DNA of 64,000 nt from Streptomyces sp. ITFR-16 (lineage in GTDB: Bacteria; Actinomycetota; Actinomycetes; Streptomycetales; Streptomycetaceae), in NCBI RefSeq assembly GCF_031844705.1, contig NZ_CP134609.1, positions 4,836,001 through 4,900,000 of the forward strand, read 5' to 3'. Shown here piece by piece: positions 41,993-53,607 of the stretch. Within the stretch, counting starts at the first letter, position 1. Each line of letters starts with the position of its first letter. The notes under the pieces are model-generated. The model was not told the DNA's origin and made no database searches. It was given only the letters and a program-made list of their open reading frames with translations. The translations under genes and the position numbers were made by a program.

Positions 41993-42679
41993 TCAGTTCT
42001 TGCGATGCCCTATCAGCCGCGGCTTCGACTCCAGGTTCTCCAGGCCGTGCCACGCCAGGTTCACCAGATGGGCCGCGACCTCCGCCTTCTTCGGCTTGCG
42101 CGCGTTCACCCACCACTGCCCCGTCAGCGCCACCATGCCCACCAGCGCCTGCGCGTACAGCGGGGCCAGCTTCGGGTCGAAGCCCCGCGCCTTGAACTCC
42201 AGACCGAGGATGTCCTCCACCTGGGTGGCGATGTCGCTGATCAGCGAGGCGAACGTGCCCGTCGACTGTGCCACCGGGGAGTCCCGCACCAGGATGCGGA
42301 AACCGTCCGTGTACGTCTCGATGTAGTCCAGCAGCGCGAACGCCGCCTGCTCCAGCAGCTCCCGCGGATGGCCGGCGGTCAGGGCGCTGGTCACCATGTC
42401 CAGGAGCTGGCGCATCTCCCGGTCCACCACCACCGCGTACAGCCCCTCCTTGCCGCCGAAGTGCTCGTAGACGACCGGCTTGGAGACCCCGGCGCGGGCC
42501 GCGATCTCCTCCACCGACGTCCCCTCGAACCCCTTGTCGGCGAAGAGGGTGCGACCGATGTCCAGCAGCTGCTCGCGGCGTTCCTTCCCGGTCATCCGCA
42601 CCCGGCGGGCCCGCCGGGCCGAGGGTGCACGGGTGTTCTCGCTGCTTGCGCTGCCGTCGGTCGCCACGTCGTCAATCAT
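41993..42679 (-). CDS. TetR family regulator, partner of the desaturase
   Basis: The 228-residue protein has a TetR DNA-binding domain: KERREQLLDIGRTLFADKGFEGTSVEEIAARAGVSKPVVYEHFGGKEGLYAVVV (about residues 31-85), then an all-helical ligand domain with LVGMVALTGQWWVNARKPKKAEVAAHLVNLAWHGLE. The ATG overlaps the desaturase stop (ATGA), so both are expressed together. It probably senses acyl chains and controls the desaturase operon; this is inferred from context. Confidence 0.88.
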   Translation of the reverse strand: MIDDVATDGSASSENTRAPSARRARRVRMTGKERREQLLDIGRTLFADKGFEGTSVEEIAARAGVSKPVVYEHFGGKEGLYAVVVDREMRQLLDMVTSALTAGHPRELLEQAAFALLDYIETYTDGFRILVRDSPVAQSTGTFASLISDIATQVEDILGLEFKARGFDPKLAPLYAQALVGMVALTGQWWVNARKPKKAEVAAHLVNLAWHGLENLESKPRLIGHRKN

Positions 42680-43656
42680 GCCGCGTCGGCCCCCGCGCGG
42701 TTGCGCCGGGACTCGATACGGGCGGAGTCGGGCCAGCGCACGTCGTGCGCCCAGCCGAGCTTCTCGAACCAGCGGATCAGCCGGGCACTCGAATCGATCT
42801 GACCCTTCATCACGCCGTGCCGCGCACTCGTCGGGTCCGCGTGGTGCAGGTTGTGCCAGGACTCGCCGCAGGACAGCACCGCCAGCCACCACACGTTGCC
42901 GGACTTGTCCCGCGACTTGAAGGGGCGCTTGCCGACCGCGTGACAGATGGAGTTGATCGACCAGGTCACGTGGTGCAGCAGGGCCACCCGGACCAGGGAA
43001 CCCCAGAAGAACGCCGTCGCCGCGCCCCACCAGGACATCGTGACCAGCCCGCCGACCAGCGGCGGGATCGCCAGGGAGACGATCGTGAAGGTGAGGAAGT
43101 GACGCGAGATCCCGCGGATGGCCGGGTCCCGGATCAGGTCGGGGGCGTACTTCTGCTGCGGCGTCTGCTCCTCGTCGAACATCCAGGCGATGTGCGCCCA
43201 CCACAGCCCCTTCATCAGGGCCGGCAGCGTCTCGCCGAAACGCCACGGCGAGTGCGGGTCGCCCTCGGCGTCCGAGAAGCGGTGGTGCTTGCGGTGGTCG
43301 GCCACCCAGCGCACCAGGGGCCCTTCGACAGCCAGCGAACCGGCCACGGCCAGGGCGATGCGGAGCGGACGCCTCGCCTTGAACGAGCCATGCGTGAAGT
43401 ACCGGTGGAAACCGATCGTGATGCCGTGGCAGCCGATGAAGTACATCGCCACCAGCAGTCCCAGATCGAGCCAGCTCACACCGCGGCCCCAGGCCAGCGG
43501 CACCGCCGCGACCAGCGCCACGAACGGCACGACGATGAACAGCAGGAGCGCGATCTGCTCGATCGACCGCTTGTTGTCCCCGCCGAGCGTGGCGGGGGGA
43601 AGAGCCTGACCGTCGGCCGCCGGAGCGGCCTCGATCACATCGGGGCTGGTCTTCAT
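42676..43656 (-). CDS. membrane fatty acid (acyl-CoA) delta-9 desaturase
   Basis: The 326-residue di-iron membrane enzyme has the three histidine boxes HRYFTH, HRKHHRF and ESWHNLHH plus four hydrophobic helices. It introduces a cis double bond into acyl chains, adjusting membrane fluidity. The HRxFTH form is typical of SCD-like bacterial delta-9 desaturases. It heads the desaturase-tetR operon. Confidence 0.92.
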   Translation of the reverse strand: MKTSPDVIEAAPAADGQALPPATLGGDNKRSIEQIALLLFIVVPFVALVAAVPLAWGRGVSWLDLGLLVAMYFIGCHGITIGFHRYFTHGSFKARRPLRIALAVAGSLAVEGPLVRWVADHRKHHRFSDAEGDPHSPWRFGETLPALMKGLWWAHIAWMFDEEQTPQQKYAPDLIRDPAIRGISRHFLTFTIVSLAIPPLVGGLVTMSWWGAATAFFWGSLVRVALLHHVTWSINSICHAVGKRPFKSRDKSGNVWWLAVLSCGESWHNLHHADPTSARHGVMKGQIDSSARLIRWFEKLGWAHDVRWPDSARIESRRNRAGADAA

Positions 43657-43709
43657 GGGGAGTCCCCTGAGGGTGAGAACGTCGGAAAGCTAAGGGCTAC
43701 GCACCCGTA

Positions 43710-43727
43710 ACCTACGGCGTCGTAAGT
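43710..43727. promoter_or_regulatory. candidate TetR operator upstream of the desaturase
   Basis: ACCTACGGCGTCGTAAGT is an imperfect 18-bp palindrome, 53 bases before the desaturase start. The rest of the 344-bp gap to ppc (43657-44000) shows no gene; ppc has AAGGAG before its GTG. Confidence 0.5.
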
Positions 43728-44000
43728 ATGGCAGCGAGGAGGCCCGCGACACGAGAGGGCGACCGGGTGCGCACAGAGGGGCGCGTACGGGGTAGGGACA
43801 CCACGCGTGCCCCGGCCGTCCCCGCCATGAACACCCGGGGACACCTTTCGGGGCGCGAACAGCGCCCACGGCACGGACACCTATCCTGGAGAGGTCGGAC
43901 AGCGCGGTCCGCACCCTGCTTTCCGGGGCGTCGCGTCGGCACCGCAGCCGGCCGCGGCCCTCCGGATCCCGTGCTCAACCACTGCAAGGAGCCGCACACT

Positions 44001-46730
<2,730 letters not shown>

Positions 46731-46754
46731 CCCACGGCCGCGGGCGGGGCCCGC

Positions 46755-47225
46755 TCACAGCGCGATGAACGTCGCCACGAGCAGGACCCCGCCCGCGATC
46801 CCGGTGCCCCAGGCGGTCCGGGTCATCCGCAGCCCGCCGCCGATCACCAGCGCGGCCAGCACCAGCGCCCCGCCCAGCGGCACCCAGGCATGCAGGAAGC
46901 CCGGCGCCCCGGTGCGTACGACGTCATCGGTGCCGGGCTTCACCACCACCGGGAAGCGGTCCCCCTTGCGGGCCGCGACGGACCGGTCCACCGAGACCCG
47001 GGACCGCGCGGCGGCCCCGTCCGACGGGGTGAACGACCCCGTGCAGACCTCGCTGCCGCAGCCCGTGACCGTCATCGTGCCGTGCTCCCGGCCCTTGGCC
47101 AGCACGATGTGATGCGCCGAGTCCCAGGACGACAGCACCCCCGCGACCAGCAGCAGCAGGACGACACAGCCGAGCGCCGCGCTGCGGGCGTACTGCAGGG
47201 CACGGGGGGAGGAGCTGGGCTTCAT
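46755..47225 (-). CDS. small membrane protein of unknown function
   Basis: The 156-residue protein has one N-terminal helix (AALGCVVLLLLVAGVLSSW), an outside loop with a likely disulphide pair (GCGSEVC) and two C-terminal helices (WVPLGGALVLAALVIGGGL; WGTGIAGGVLLVATFIAL). No family is recognised. It converges with ppc; a short GCGGGC/GCCCGC hairpin (46740-46754) lies between them. Confidence 0.7.
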   Translation of the reverse strand: MKPSSSPRALQYARSAALGCVVLLLLVAGVLSSWDSAHHIVLAKGREHGTMTVTGCGSEVCTGSFTPSDGAAARSRVSVDRSVAARKGDRFPVVVKPGTDDVVRTGAPGFLHAWVPLGGALVLAALVIGGGLRMTRTAWGTGIAGGVLLVATFIAL

Positions 47226-47300
47226 GGGGGCAGATCCTTGGCCAGGGCGCTGCACCCGGTCAAGCCGTGGCCGAAAACCGCAGGGTTACCGGCAGGTATG

Positions 47301-47894
47301 TCAGGAGTTGTACGCGCCCTGCGCGCGCTCCAGACCCTCTGCGAGCAGGCACTCCACCGAGTCCGCCGCCCGGTCCACCAGGTACGCGAGCTCCTTGCGC
47401 TCGGTGGACGAGAAGTCCTTCAGCACGAAGTCGGCGACCTGCATCCGGCCGGGCGGACGCCCGATCCCGAACCGGATCCGGTGGTAGTCCGCCCCCATCG
47501 ACTTCGTCATCGACTTCAGCCCGTTGTGGCCGTTGTCGCCGCCGCCCAGCTTCAGCCGCAGCGTCCCGTAGTCGATGTCCAGCTCGTCGTGGACGGCCAC
47601 GACATGGTCGAGCGGCACCTTGTAGAAGTCGCGCAGCGCCGCGACGGGCCCGCCGGACAGGTTCATGTACGACATCGGCTTGGCGACCACCACCCGCCGG
47701 CTCAGCGGGCCGGGCGGACCGATCCGGCCCTCCAGCACCTGCGCCTGTGCCTTCGGGGCGCGCTTGAACTTCCCGCCGATGCGCTCCGCGAGCAGCTCGG
47801 CGACCATGAAGCCGACGTTGTGCCGGTTCGCCGCGTACTCGGGGCCGGGATTGCCCAGGCCCACGATCAGCCAGGGGTCGGTGGCGTCGGACAT
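47301..47894 (-). CDS. pth: peptidyl-tRNA hydrolase
   Basis: The 197-residue enzyme releases peptides from prematurely dropped tRNAs. Motifs: WLIVGLGNPGPEYAANRHNVGFM with catalytic His, KPMSYMNLSG, VVAVHDELDIDYGTLRLKLGGGDNGHNGLKS and RIRFGIGRP. It follows rplY on the same strand, the usual actinobacterial order. Confidence 0.96.
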   Translation of the reverse strand: MSDATDPWLIVGLGNPGPEYAANRHNVGFMVAELLAERIGGKFKRAPKAQAQVLEGRIGPPGPLSRRVVVAKPMSYMNLSGGPVAALRDFYKVPLDHVVAVHDELDIDYGTLRLKLGGGDNGHNGLKSMTKSMGADYHRIRFGIGRPPGRMQVADFVLKDFSSTERKELAYLVDRAADSVECLLAEGLERAQGAYNS

Positions 47895-47968
47895 CGCGCT
47901 GGGTCTCCTCGCGTACGGGCGGACGGCGGTGGTGCGGCGGGCCGGGAACGGTGCGGCGGGACAGGAAA

Positions 47969-48009
47969 ACGGGGCGGCGGACCTCCCGTGGGAGAGCCGG
48001 CCGCCCCGT
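47969..48009 (-). terminator. hairpin between rplY and pth
   Basis: ACGGGGCGGC and GCCGCCCCGT form a perfect 10-bp stem whose inner part can also pair partly. It begins 23 bases after the rplY stop in the direction of transcription. Confidence 0.6.
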
Positions 48010-48032
48010 CAGTCAAGCAGGTGGGGCGAGGC

Positions 48033-48620
48033 TCAGGCCTCGGCGCCCTCTTCCTCGGCGGTCTCGGCGGTCGGCTCCTCGGCCTGCGCGGCGACGACCT
48101 GGAGCACGACGGCGTCCTCGTCGCCGGCGAGCACGGAGCCCTTGGGCAGCGGGATGTCCTTGGCGAGGATCGAGTCACCGGCGTCCAGGCCCGCGACGGA
48201 GACCGTGACGGACTCGGGGATGTGGGTGGCCTCGGCCTCGACGAGCAGGGTGTTCTGCACGTACTCGAGCAGGTTGCCGCCCGGGGCGAGGTCGCCCTCG
48301 ACGTGCACCGCGATCTCGACGTTGACCTTCTCGCCGCGCTTCACGGTCAGCAGGTCGACGTGCTCGATGTCGCCCTTGAGCGGGTTGCGCTGCACGGCCT
48401 TCGGGATGACCAGCGCGTCCTTGCCGTCGATCTCGAGACCGATGAGGACGTTGGCGGTGCGGAGCGCGAGCTGCAGCTCGTGGGCCGGAAGCGTGATGTG
48501 AACGGCCTCGGCACCGTGGCCGTAGACCACGGCGGGGACCAGGTTGGCGCGACGCGTACGGCGGGCGGCACCCTTGCCGAACTCGGTACGGACCTCGGCG
48601 GCGAGCTTGATCTCGGCCAT
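48033..48620 (-). CDS. rplY: 50S ribosomal protein L25/Ctc
   Basis: The 195-residue protein is the long general-stress (Ctc) form: an N-terminal 5S rRNA-binding L25 domain (KGAARRTRRANLVPAVVYGHG) and a C-terminal beta domain (IEHVDLLTVKRGEKVNVEIAVHVEGD), ending in an acidic tail (EEPTAETAEEEGAEA). It lies between prs and pth. The 211-bp leader holds a hairpin at 48726-48774. Confidence 0.95.
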   Translation of the reverse strand: MAEIKLAAEVRTEFGKGAARRTRRANLVPAVVYGHGAEAVHITLPAHELQLALRTANVLIGLEIDGKDALVIPKAVQRNPLKGDIEHVDLLTVKRGEKVNVEIAVHVEGDLAPGGNLLEYVQNTLLVEAEATHIPESVTVSVAGLDAGDSILAKDIPLPKGSVLAGDEDAVVLQVVAAQAEEPTAETAEEEGAEA

Positions 48621-48725
48621 GACTGCACTCCTCGTAAGGTGACAAGAACTTCGGATGGTCACCCGGCCCACGACAGGCCTGCTACGAAGAGCGCGTCGAT
48701 AACGGACCGCCGTACCCCATGAGTA

Positions 48726-48774
48726 CGGCCTCCCTCGCCGAGCAACTCGCTGAGTCTACCCGGCGGGGAGGCCG
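48726..48774 (-). terminator. inverted repeat between prs and rplY
   Basis: CGGCCTCCC and GGGAGGCCG are perfect 9-base arms separated by 31 bases, 58 bases after the prs stop. It may be the prs terminator or part of the rplY leader. Confidence 0.4.
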
Positions 48775-48831
48775 CACCCAAAGTGGATCTTCTGTGACGC
48801 CCGGCGCGTACCGGCGCCTGCCGTTTTCCGC

Positions 48832-49806
48832 CTACTGCTCCTCGAAGAGGCTCGTGACCGAGCCGTCCTCGAAGACCTCGCGCACCGCGCGCGCGATCGT
48901 CGGCGCGATGGAGAGCACCGTGATCTTGTCGAGCTCCAGCTCGCCCGGGGTCGGCAGGGTGTCCGTGAAGACGAACTCGCTGACCTTGGAGTTCTTCAGC
49001 CGGTCCGCGGCCGGGCCGGAGAGGACACCGTGCGTCGCCGTCACTATGACGTCCTCGGCGCCGTGCGCGAACAGGGCGTCGGCGGCGGCGCAGATCGTGC
49101 CACCGGTGTCGATCATGTCGTCGACCAGGACACAGACCCGGCCCTCGACGTTGCCCACGACCTCGTGGACGCTGACCTGGTTGGGCACGTCCTTGTCGCG
49201 GCGCTTGTGCACGATCGCCAGCGGGGCGTCCAGCCGGTCGCACCAGCGGTCGGCGACCCGGACGCGGCCGGCGTCCGGGGAGACGATCGTCAGCTTCGTG
49301 CGGTCGACCTTCGCACCGACGTAGTCGGCGAGGATCGGCAGCGCGAAGAGGTGGTCGACCGGGCCGTCGAAGAAGCCCTGGATCTGGTCGGTGTGCAGGT
49401 CGACGGTGAGGATGCGGTCCGCGCCCGCCGTCTTCATCAGGTCCGCGATCAGCCGCGCCGAGATCGGCTCACGGCCGCGGTGCTTCTTGTCCTGGCGGGC
49501 GTAGCCGTAGAACGGCACGATCACCGTGATGGAGCGGGCCGAGGCGCGCTTCAGCGCGTCCAGCATGATCAGCTGCTCCATGATCCACTTGTTGATCGGA
49601 GCCGTGTGGCTCTGGATCAGGAAGCAGTCGGCGCCGCGGGCGGACTCCTGGAAGCGGACGTAGATCTCGCCGTTGGCGAAGTCGAAGGCCTTCGTCGGCA
49701 CGAGGCCGACACCCAACTGGTGCGCAACCTCCTCGGCCAGCTCGGGGTGGGCGCGGCCGGAGAAGAACATCAGTTTCTTCTCGCCGGTCGTCTTGATCCC
49801 GGTCAC
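48832..49806 (-). CDS. prs: ribose-phosphate pyrophosphokinase
   Basis: The 324-residue enzyme makes PRPP from ribose-5-phosphate and ATP for nucleotide and amino acid synthesis. It shows FSGRAHPELAEEVA, the flexible catalytic region YGYARQDKKHRGREPISARL, DLHTDQIQGFF and the PRPP site VLVDDMIDTGGT. GTG start with GAGGAG upstream. glmU lies just before it. Confidence 0.96.
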   Translation of the reverse strand: MTGIKTTGEKKLMFFSGRAHPELAEEVAHQLGVGLVPTKAFDFANGEIYVRFQESARGADCFLIQSHTAPINKWIMEQLIMLDALKRASARSITVIVPFYGYARQDKKHRGREPISARLIADLMKTAGADRILTVDLHTDQIQGFFDGPVDHLFALPILADYVGAKVDRTKLTIVSPDAGRVRVADRWCDRLDAPLAIVHKRRDKDVPNQVSVHEVVGNVEGRVCVLVDDMIDTGGTICAAADALFAHGAEDVIVTATHGVLSGPAADRLKNSKVSEFVFTDTLPTPGELELDKITVLSIAPTIARAVREVFEDGSVTSLFEEQ

Positions 49807-49926
49807 AGCACAGTCTCCTCAGACGTGTTTCTGGCGCTGCACGCAGATGTCCCGATGTGCAACGAGCCAGCCGAAATGGGGTGAGCATCTATCACGGTAC
49901 GCCGTGCGCGACGCACCTGTTTCCGG

Positions 49927-51375
49927 TCAGCTTTCGCCGCCGGCCTCCTCCGCCGCGGCCTGAGCCGCCTGCGCGGCCGCGCTGCCCGGACGCTTGCGGG
50001 CCACCCAGCCCTCGATATTCCTTTGCTGGCCACGGGCCACGGCCAGCGAACCGGACGGTACGTCCTTGGTGATGACGGAGCCGGCCGCGGTGTAGACGCC
50101 GTCCCCGACCGTGACAGGCGCCACAAACATATTGTCCGAACCGGTACGGCAGTGCGAGCCGATCGTCGTGTGGTGCTTGTTCACGCCGTCGTAGTTCACG
50201 AAGACGCTGGCGGCACCGATGTTGGTGTGGTCGCCGATGGTCGCGTCGCCCACGTACGACAGATGGGGAACCTTGGTCCCTTCGCCGATCGTCGCGTTCT
50301 TCATCTCCACGTACGTACCGGCCTTGGCCTTGGCGCCCAGCCTGGTGCCCGGCCGCAGATAGGCGTACGGACCCACGCTCGCGCCCGGTCCGACCTCGGC
50401 GCCCTGCGCGACGGTGTTGTCCACCCGCGCGCCCGCGTGCACGACGGTGTCCGTCAGCCGCGAGTTCGGCCCGACCTCGGCGTCCTCCCCGAGGTGCGTG
50501 GCGCCCAGCAGCTGCGTACCGGGGTGCACGATGGCGTCCCGCTCGTACGTCACGGTCACGTCGATCAGCGTCGACGCCGGGTCCACCACGGTCACCCCGG
50601 CGGTCATCGCCCGCTCCAGCAGCCGCTGGTTCAGCAGCCGGCGGGCCTCGGCGAGCTGCACCCGGTTGTTGATCCCGAGGATCTCCCGGTGGTCGCCGGC
50701 GACCGAGGCGCCGACGCGGTGCCCGGCCTCGCGCAGGATGGACAGCACGTCGGTGAGGTACTCCTCGCCCTGGCTGTTGTCGGTGCGGACCTTGCCGAGC
50801 GCGTCCGTCAGGAGCTGCCCGTCGAACGCGAACACCCCGGAGTTGATCTCCCGGATCGCGCGCTGCTCCTCGGTGGCGTCCTTGTGCTCCACGATCTCGG
50901 TGACCGCCCCGGTCGCCGGGTCGCGGACGATGCGGCCGTAGCCGGTGGAGTCGGGGACCTCGGCGCTGAGCACGGTGACGGCGTTGGCGTCGGCGGTGTG
51001 GGTGGCGGCGAGCGCGGCCAGCGTCCCGCCGGACAGCAGCGGGGTGTCGCCGCAGACGACGATCACGGTGCCCTCGACGGTCCCGCCCAGCTCGTCGAGC
51101 CCGACGCGCACCGCGTTCCCGGTGCCCTTCTGCTCGGCCTGGTAGGCGGTCCGCACCTGGGCGTCCGCCCCGGTGAGATGCGCGGTGACCTGCTCACTGG
51201 CGTGGCCGACGACCACGACGAGATGCTGCGGGTCCAGCTCGCGGGAGGCGGCGACGACATGTCCGACGAGCGAACGCCCGGCGATCTCGTGCAGGACCTT
51301 GGGGGTCTTCGACTTCATGCGGGTGCCCTCACCCGCTGCGAGGACGACGACGGCTGCCGGGCGTACGGAGCTCAC
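49927..51375 (-). CDS. glmU: bifunctional UDP-GlcNAc pyrophosphorylase/glucosamine-1-phosphate acetyltransferase
   Basis: The 482-residue protein makes UDP-GlcNAc for peptidoglycan. The N-terminal uridylyltransferase has VVVLAAGEGTRMKSKTPKVLHEIAGR and EQKGTGNAVRVGL; the C-terminal left-handed beta-helix acetyltransferase shows hexapeptide repeats (GPGASVGPYAYLRPGTRLGAKAKAGTYVE) and VNYDGVNKHHT. I choose GTG at 51375. It is probably co-transcribed with prs, 120 bases downstream. Confidence 0.96.
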   Translation of the reverse strand: MSSVRPAAVVVLAAGEGTRMKSKTPKVLHEIAGRSLVGHVVAASRELDPQHLVVVVGHASEQVTAHLTGADAQVRTAYQAEQKGTGNAVRVGLDELGGTVEGTVIVVCGDTPLLSGGTLAALAATHTADANAVTVLSAEVPDSTGYGRIVRDPATGAVTEIVEHKDATEEQRAIREINSGVFAFDGQLLTDALGKVRTDNSQGEEYLTDVLSILREAGHRVGASVAGDHREILGINNRVQLAEARRLLNQRLLERAMTAGVTVVDPASTLIDVTVTYERDAIVHPGTQLLGATHLGEDAEVGPNSRLTDTVVHAGARVDNTVAQGAEVGPGASVGPYAYLRPGTRLGAKAKAGTYVEMKNATIGEGTKVPHLSYVGDATIGDHTNIGAASVFVNYDGVNKHHTTIGSHCRTGSDNMFVAPVTVGDGVYTAAGSVITKDVPSGSLAVARGQQRNIEGWVARKRPGSAAAQAAQAAAEEAGGES

Positions 51376-51484
51376 GGATATGCCCTTCGGCTTCGGGTGG
51401 TGGACATCCGCAGGATACCGGGGGGCCGTCCGGCCGGAACGGGGGCGGGCCCCGACCGCATCGGTCGGGGCCCGCTCGCAGAAG

Positions 51485-51555
51485 CTCCCCTGCCAGGATT
51501 CGAACCCGGACAAATGGCACCAAAAGCCACTGTGCTGCCGTTACACCACAGGGGA
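51485..51555 (-). tRNA. tRNA-Gln (anticodon TTG)
   Basis: The minus strand folds as a 71-nt tRNA. The acceptor TCCCCTG pairs with CAGGGGA with discriminator G; the anticodon loop is CTTTTGG with TTG; and the T loop has GGTTCGAATC. CCA is not encoded. It lies between glmU and the sensor kinase gene. Confidence 0.95.
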
Positions 51556-51716
51556 CAGCAAAGCCGATCGACTGGACATACCGTCAGGCCGTCGATCGGG
51601 CAGACAACACTATGCCGCACGAGCGCCCTCTGCCGCGACGGGTCATCGCGGCCGGAAGCGCACCCGCTGTCCGGGTCACCCGAAAATGAGGTGCGCCCGC
51701 CCGTACGCTGGATGCC

Positions 51717-53024
51717 ATGACCGCAACGGGGGCAGACCGGGAAGCGGCGGGACCGACCACCCGCGGCTACTGGTGGTGGGAACGGCGACGGAGTGTCGCA
51801 CTGGATGTGGGACTGGCGCTGGTATCGGCGCTGGAATGCGCGCTGGAAGGGGTGGATTTCGCGGGGGACACCGGGCTGCCGGTGCCCCTGGGGGTGGTGT
51901 TCGGACTGTTCGCGGGGGCCGTGCTGCTGGTGCGCCGGCGGTGGCCGATCGCGGTGGTGCTGGTGTCGATCGCGACGACGCCGGCCGAGATGGGCTTCCT
52001 GATGGGTCTGGTCGGCCTCTACACGCTGGCCGCCTCCGACGTGCCGCGGCGGATCACCGCCGTGCTGATGAGCATGAACCTCGTGGGGACGTTCATCGTC
52101 ACCTACGTACGGCTGCGCCAGGGCGTCAACGCCAACGCCGACTTCGGGCCCGGCGACTGGTACGTCCCGATGCTCTCCCTCTTCATGGCCGTCGGCCTGA
52201 CCGCGCCGCCGGTCCTCTTCGGCCTCTACATAGGGGCGCGGCGCCGGCTCATGGAGAGCCTGCGGGAGCGGGCGGACTCGCTGGAGCGGGAGCTGTCGCT
52301 GCTCGCGGACCGGGCCGAGGAGCGCGCCGAGTGGGCGCGCACCGAGGAGCGGACCCGGATCGCCCGGGAGATGCACGACGTGGTCGCCCACCGGGTGAGC
52401 CTGATGGTGGTGCACGCGGCGGCCCTCCAGGCGGTCGCGCCCAAGGACCCCGCGAAGGCCGTGCGCAACGCCGCGATCGTCGGCGACATGGGGCGCCAGG
52501 CGCTGACGGAGCTGCGCGAGATGCTCGGCGTGCTGCGCACCGGGGAGCCGATGGTGGCGCGGGTGACCAAGGTGCCGCTCGCCTCCGTCGGCCGCACGGC
52601 CCCGGCAGCCGCGGAGGACGGGCCCCGGCTGGAGGCGGTGGAGGTCCTGGTGGGCCAGTCGCGGGCGGCGGGGATGACGGTCGAGCTGTCGGTCGAGGGC
52701 GAGGCCCGGGTCTACGCGCCCGAGGTCGAGCAGACGGCGTACCGGGTGGTGCAGGAGGCCCTGACGAACGTGCACAAGCACGCGGCGGGCGCCAAGACCT
52801 GGGTCCGGCTGGCGCACCGGGGCGCCGAGGTCGCCATGCAGGTGGAGAACGGCCCGTCGGACGCCGGCACGGCGGACGCGGGCCTGCCCAGCGGGGGCAA
52901 CGGCCTGGTCGGCATGCGGGAGCGGGTGCTCGGACTGGGCGGGGTCTTCGTGTCCGGCCCGACGGACGCGGGCGGCTATCGCGTCTCGGCGGTCCTGCCG
53001 GACGGCGGCGGCTCGGCGGGGTGA
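51717..53024 (+). CDS. NarL-type sensor histidine kinase (orphan)
   Basis: The 435-residue protein has about five membrane helices (residues 27-172), a coiled coil (LRERADSLERELSLLADRAEE), a HisKA_3 domain with phosphorylated His220 in RIAREMHDVVAHRVSLMVVHAAAL, and an ATPase domain with AYRVVQEALTNVHKHA and GNGLVGMRERV. It should phosphorylate a LuxR-type response regulator, but none is adjacent. The ATG start is the first available. Confidence 0.9.
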   Translation: MTATGADREAAGPTTRGYWWWERRRSVALDVGLALVSALECALEGVDFAGDTGLPVPLGVVFGLFAGAVLLVRRRWPIAVVLVSIATTPAEMGFLMGLVGLYTLAASDVPRRITAVLMSMNLVGTFIVTYVRLRQGVNANADFGPGDWYVPMLSLFMAVGLTAPPVLFGLYIGARRRLMESLRERADSLERELSLLADRAEERAEWARTEERTRIAREMHDVVAHRVSLMVVHAAALQAVAPKDPAKAVRNAAIVGDMGRQALTELREMLGVLRTGEPMVARVTKVPLASVGRTAPAAAEDGPRLEAVEVLVGQSRAAGMTVELSVEGEARVYAPEVEQTAYRVVQEALTNVHKHAAGAKTWVRLAHRGAEVAMQVENGPSDAGTADAGLPSGGNGLVGMRERVLGLGGVFVSGPTDAGGYRVSAVLPDGGGSAG

Positions 53025-53063
53025 CCCTCGGCCCGGCTCGGACGACGGACGGGCCGGCGGCGG

Positions 53064-53597
53064 TCAGCCCGAGACCAGGCGCTCCGGCTGGATGCCGGTG
53101 ACGAGCGTGGTGAGGGCCGCGTCGATGTCCGCGCCCAGGAACCAGTCCCCGGTGTGGTCGATGCTGTAGACCCGTCCCTCCGTGTCGATCGCCAGCACGG
53201 CCTGGCCGTCCCCCTCCTCGCCCAGTGGTGCGACCTCCGTCCCCAGCGCCCGGCCGAGGTCGCCCAGGGTCCTGGCCAGATGGAGTCCGCTCAGGGGGTC
53301 GATCCGTACCGCCGCCGGGGCGATCTGGCGGCCCGGGGCGGTCGCCGTGATGCGCAGGCCGCCGAATTCGGCCCAGGCCTCCACCGCCGCGGGGAACACG
53401 GCGTGCTGGTGGCCCGCGGGGGAGGCGTGCGAGCGCAGGGCGTCGGCCCACTCCTCGGCCAGACGGATGTCCCAGCGGCCGGGCTGCCAGCCGGCGGCGC
53501 GCAGGGCGGCGTCGACGGCGATGGGGAACCGGGTGGTCGCGTGACGGTCCCGGCCGGCCGGTCCCGCTTGTTCGGGCAGTTCGGTGCGGTCGTGCAT
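53064..53597 (-). CDS. SUKH-3-like immunity protein
   Basis: The 177-residue protein fits the SUKH-3 pattern: ALRAAGWQPGRWDIRLAEEWADALR, AVEAWAEFGGLRITATAPGRQIAPAAVRIDPLSGL, LGEEGDGQAVLAIDTEGRVYSIDHTGDWFLGADIDAALTTLVTG. SUKH proteins neutralise nuclease and deaminase toxins. It starts 10 bases after the deaminase-like gene and is in its operon. No signal peptide is present, so it is cytoplasmic. Confidence 0.8.
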   Translation of the reverse strand: MHDRTELPEQAGPAGRDRHATTRFPIAVDAALRAAGWQPGRWDIRLAEEWADALRSHASPAGHQHAVFPAAVEAWAEFGGLRITATAPGRQIAPAAVRIDPLSGLHLARTLGDLGRALGTEVAPLGEEGDGQAVLAIDTEGRVYSIDHTGDWFLGADIDAALTTLVTGIQPERLVSG

Positions 53598-53607
53598 GGG
53601 GGCGCGG

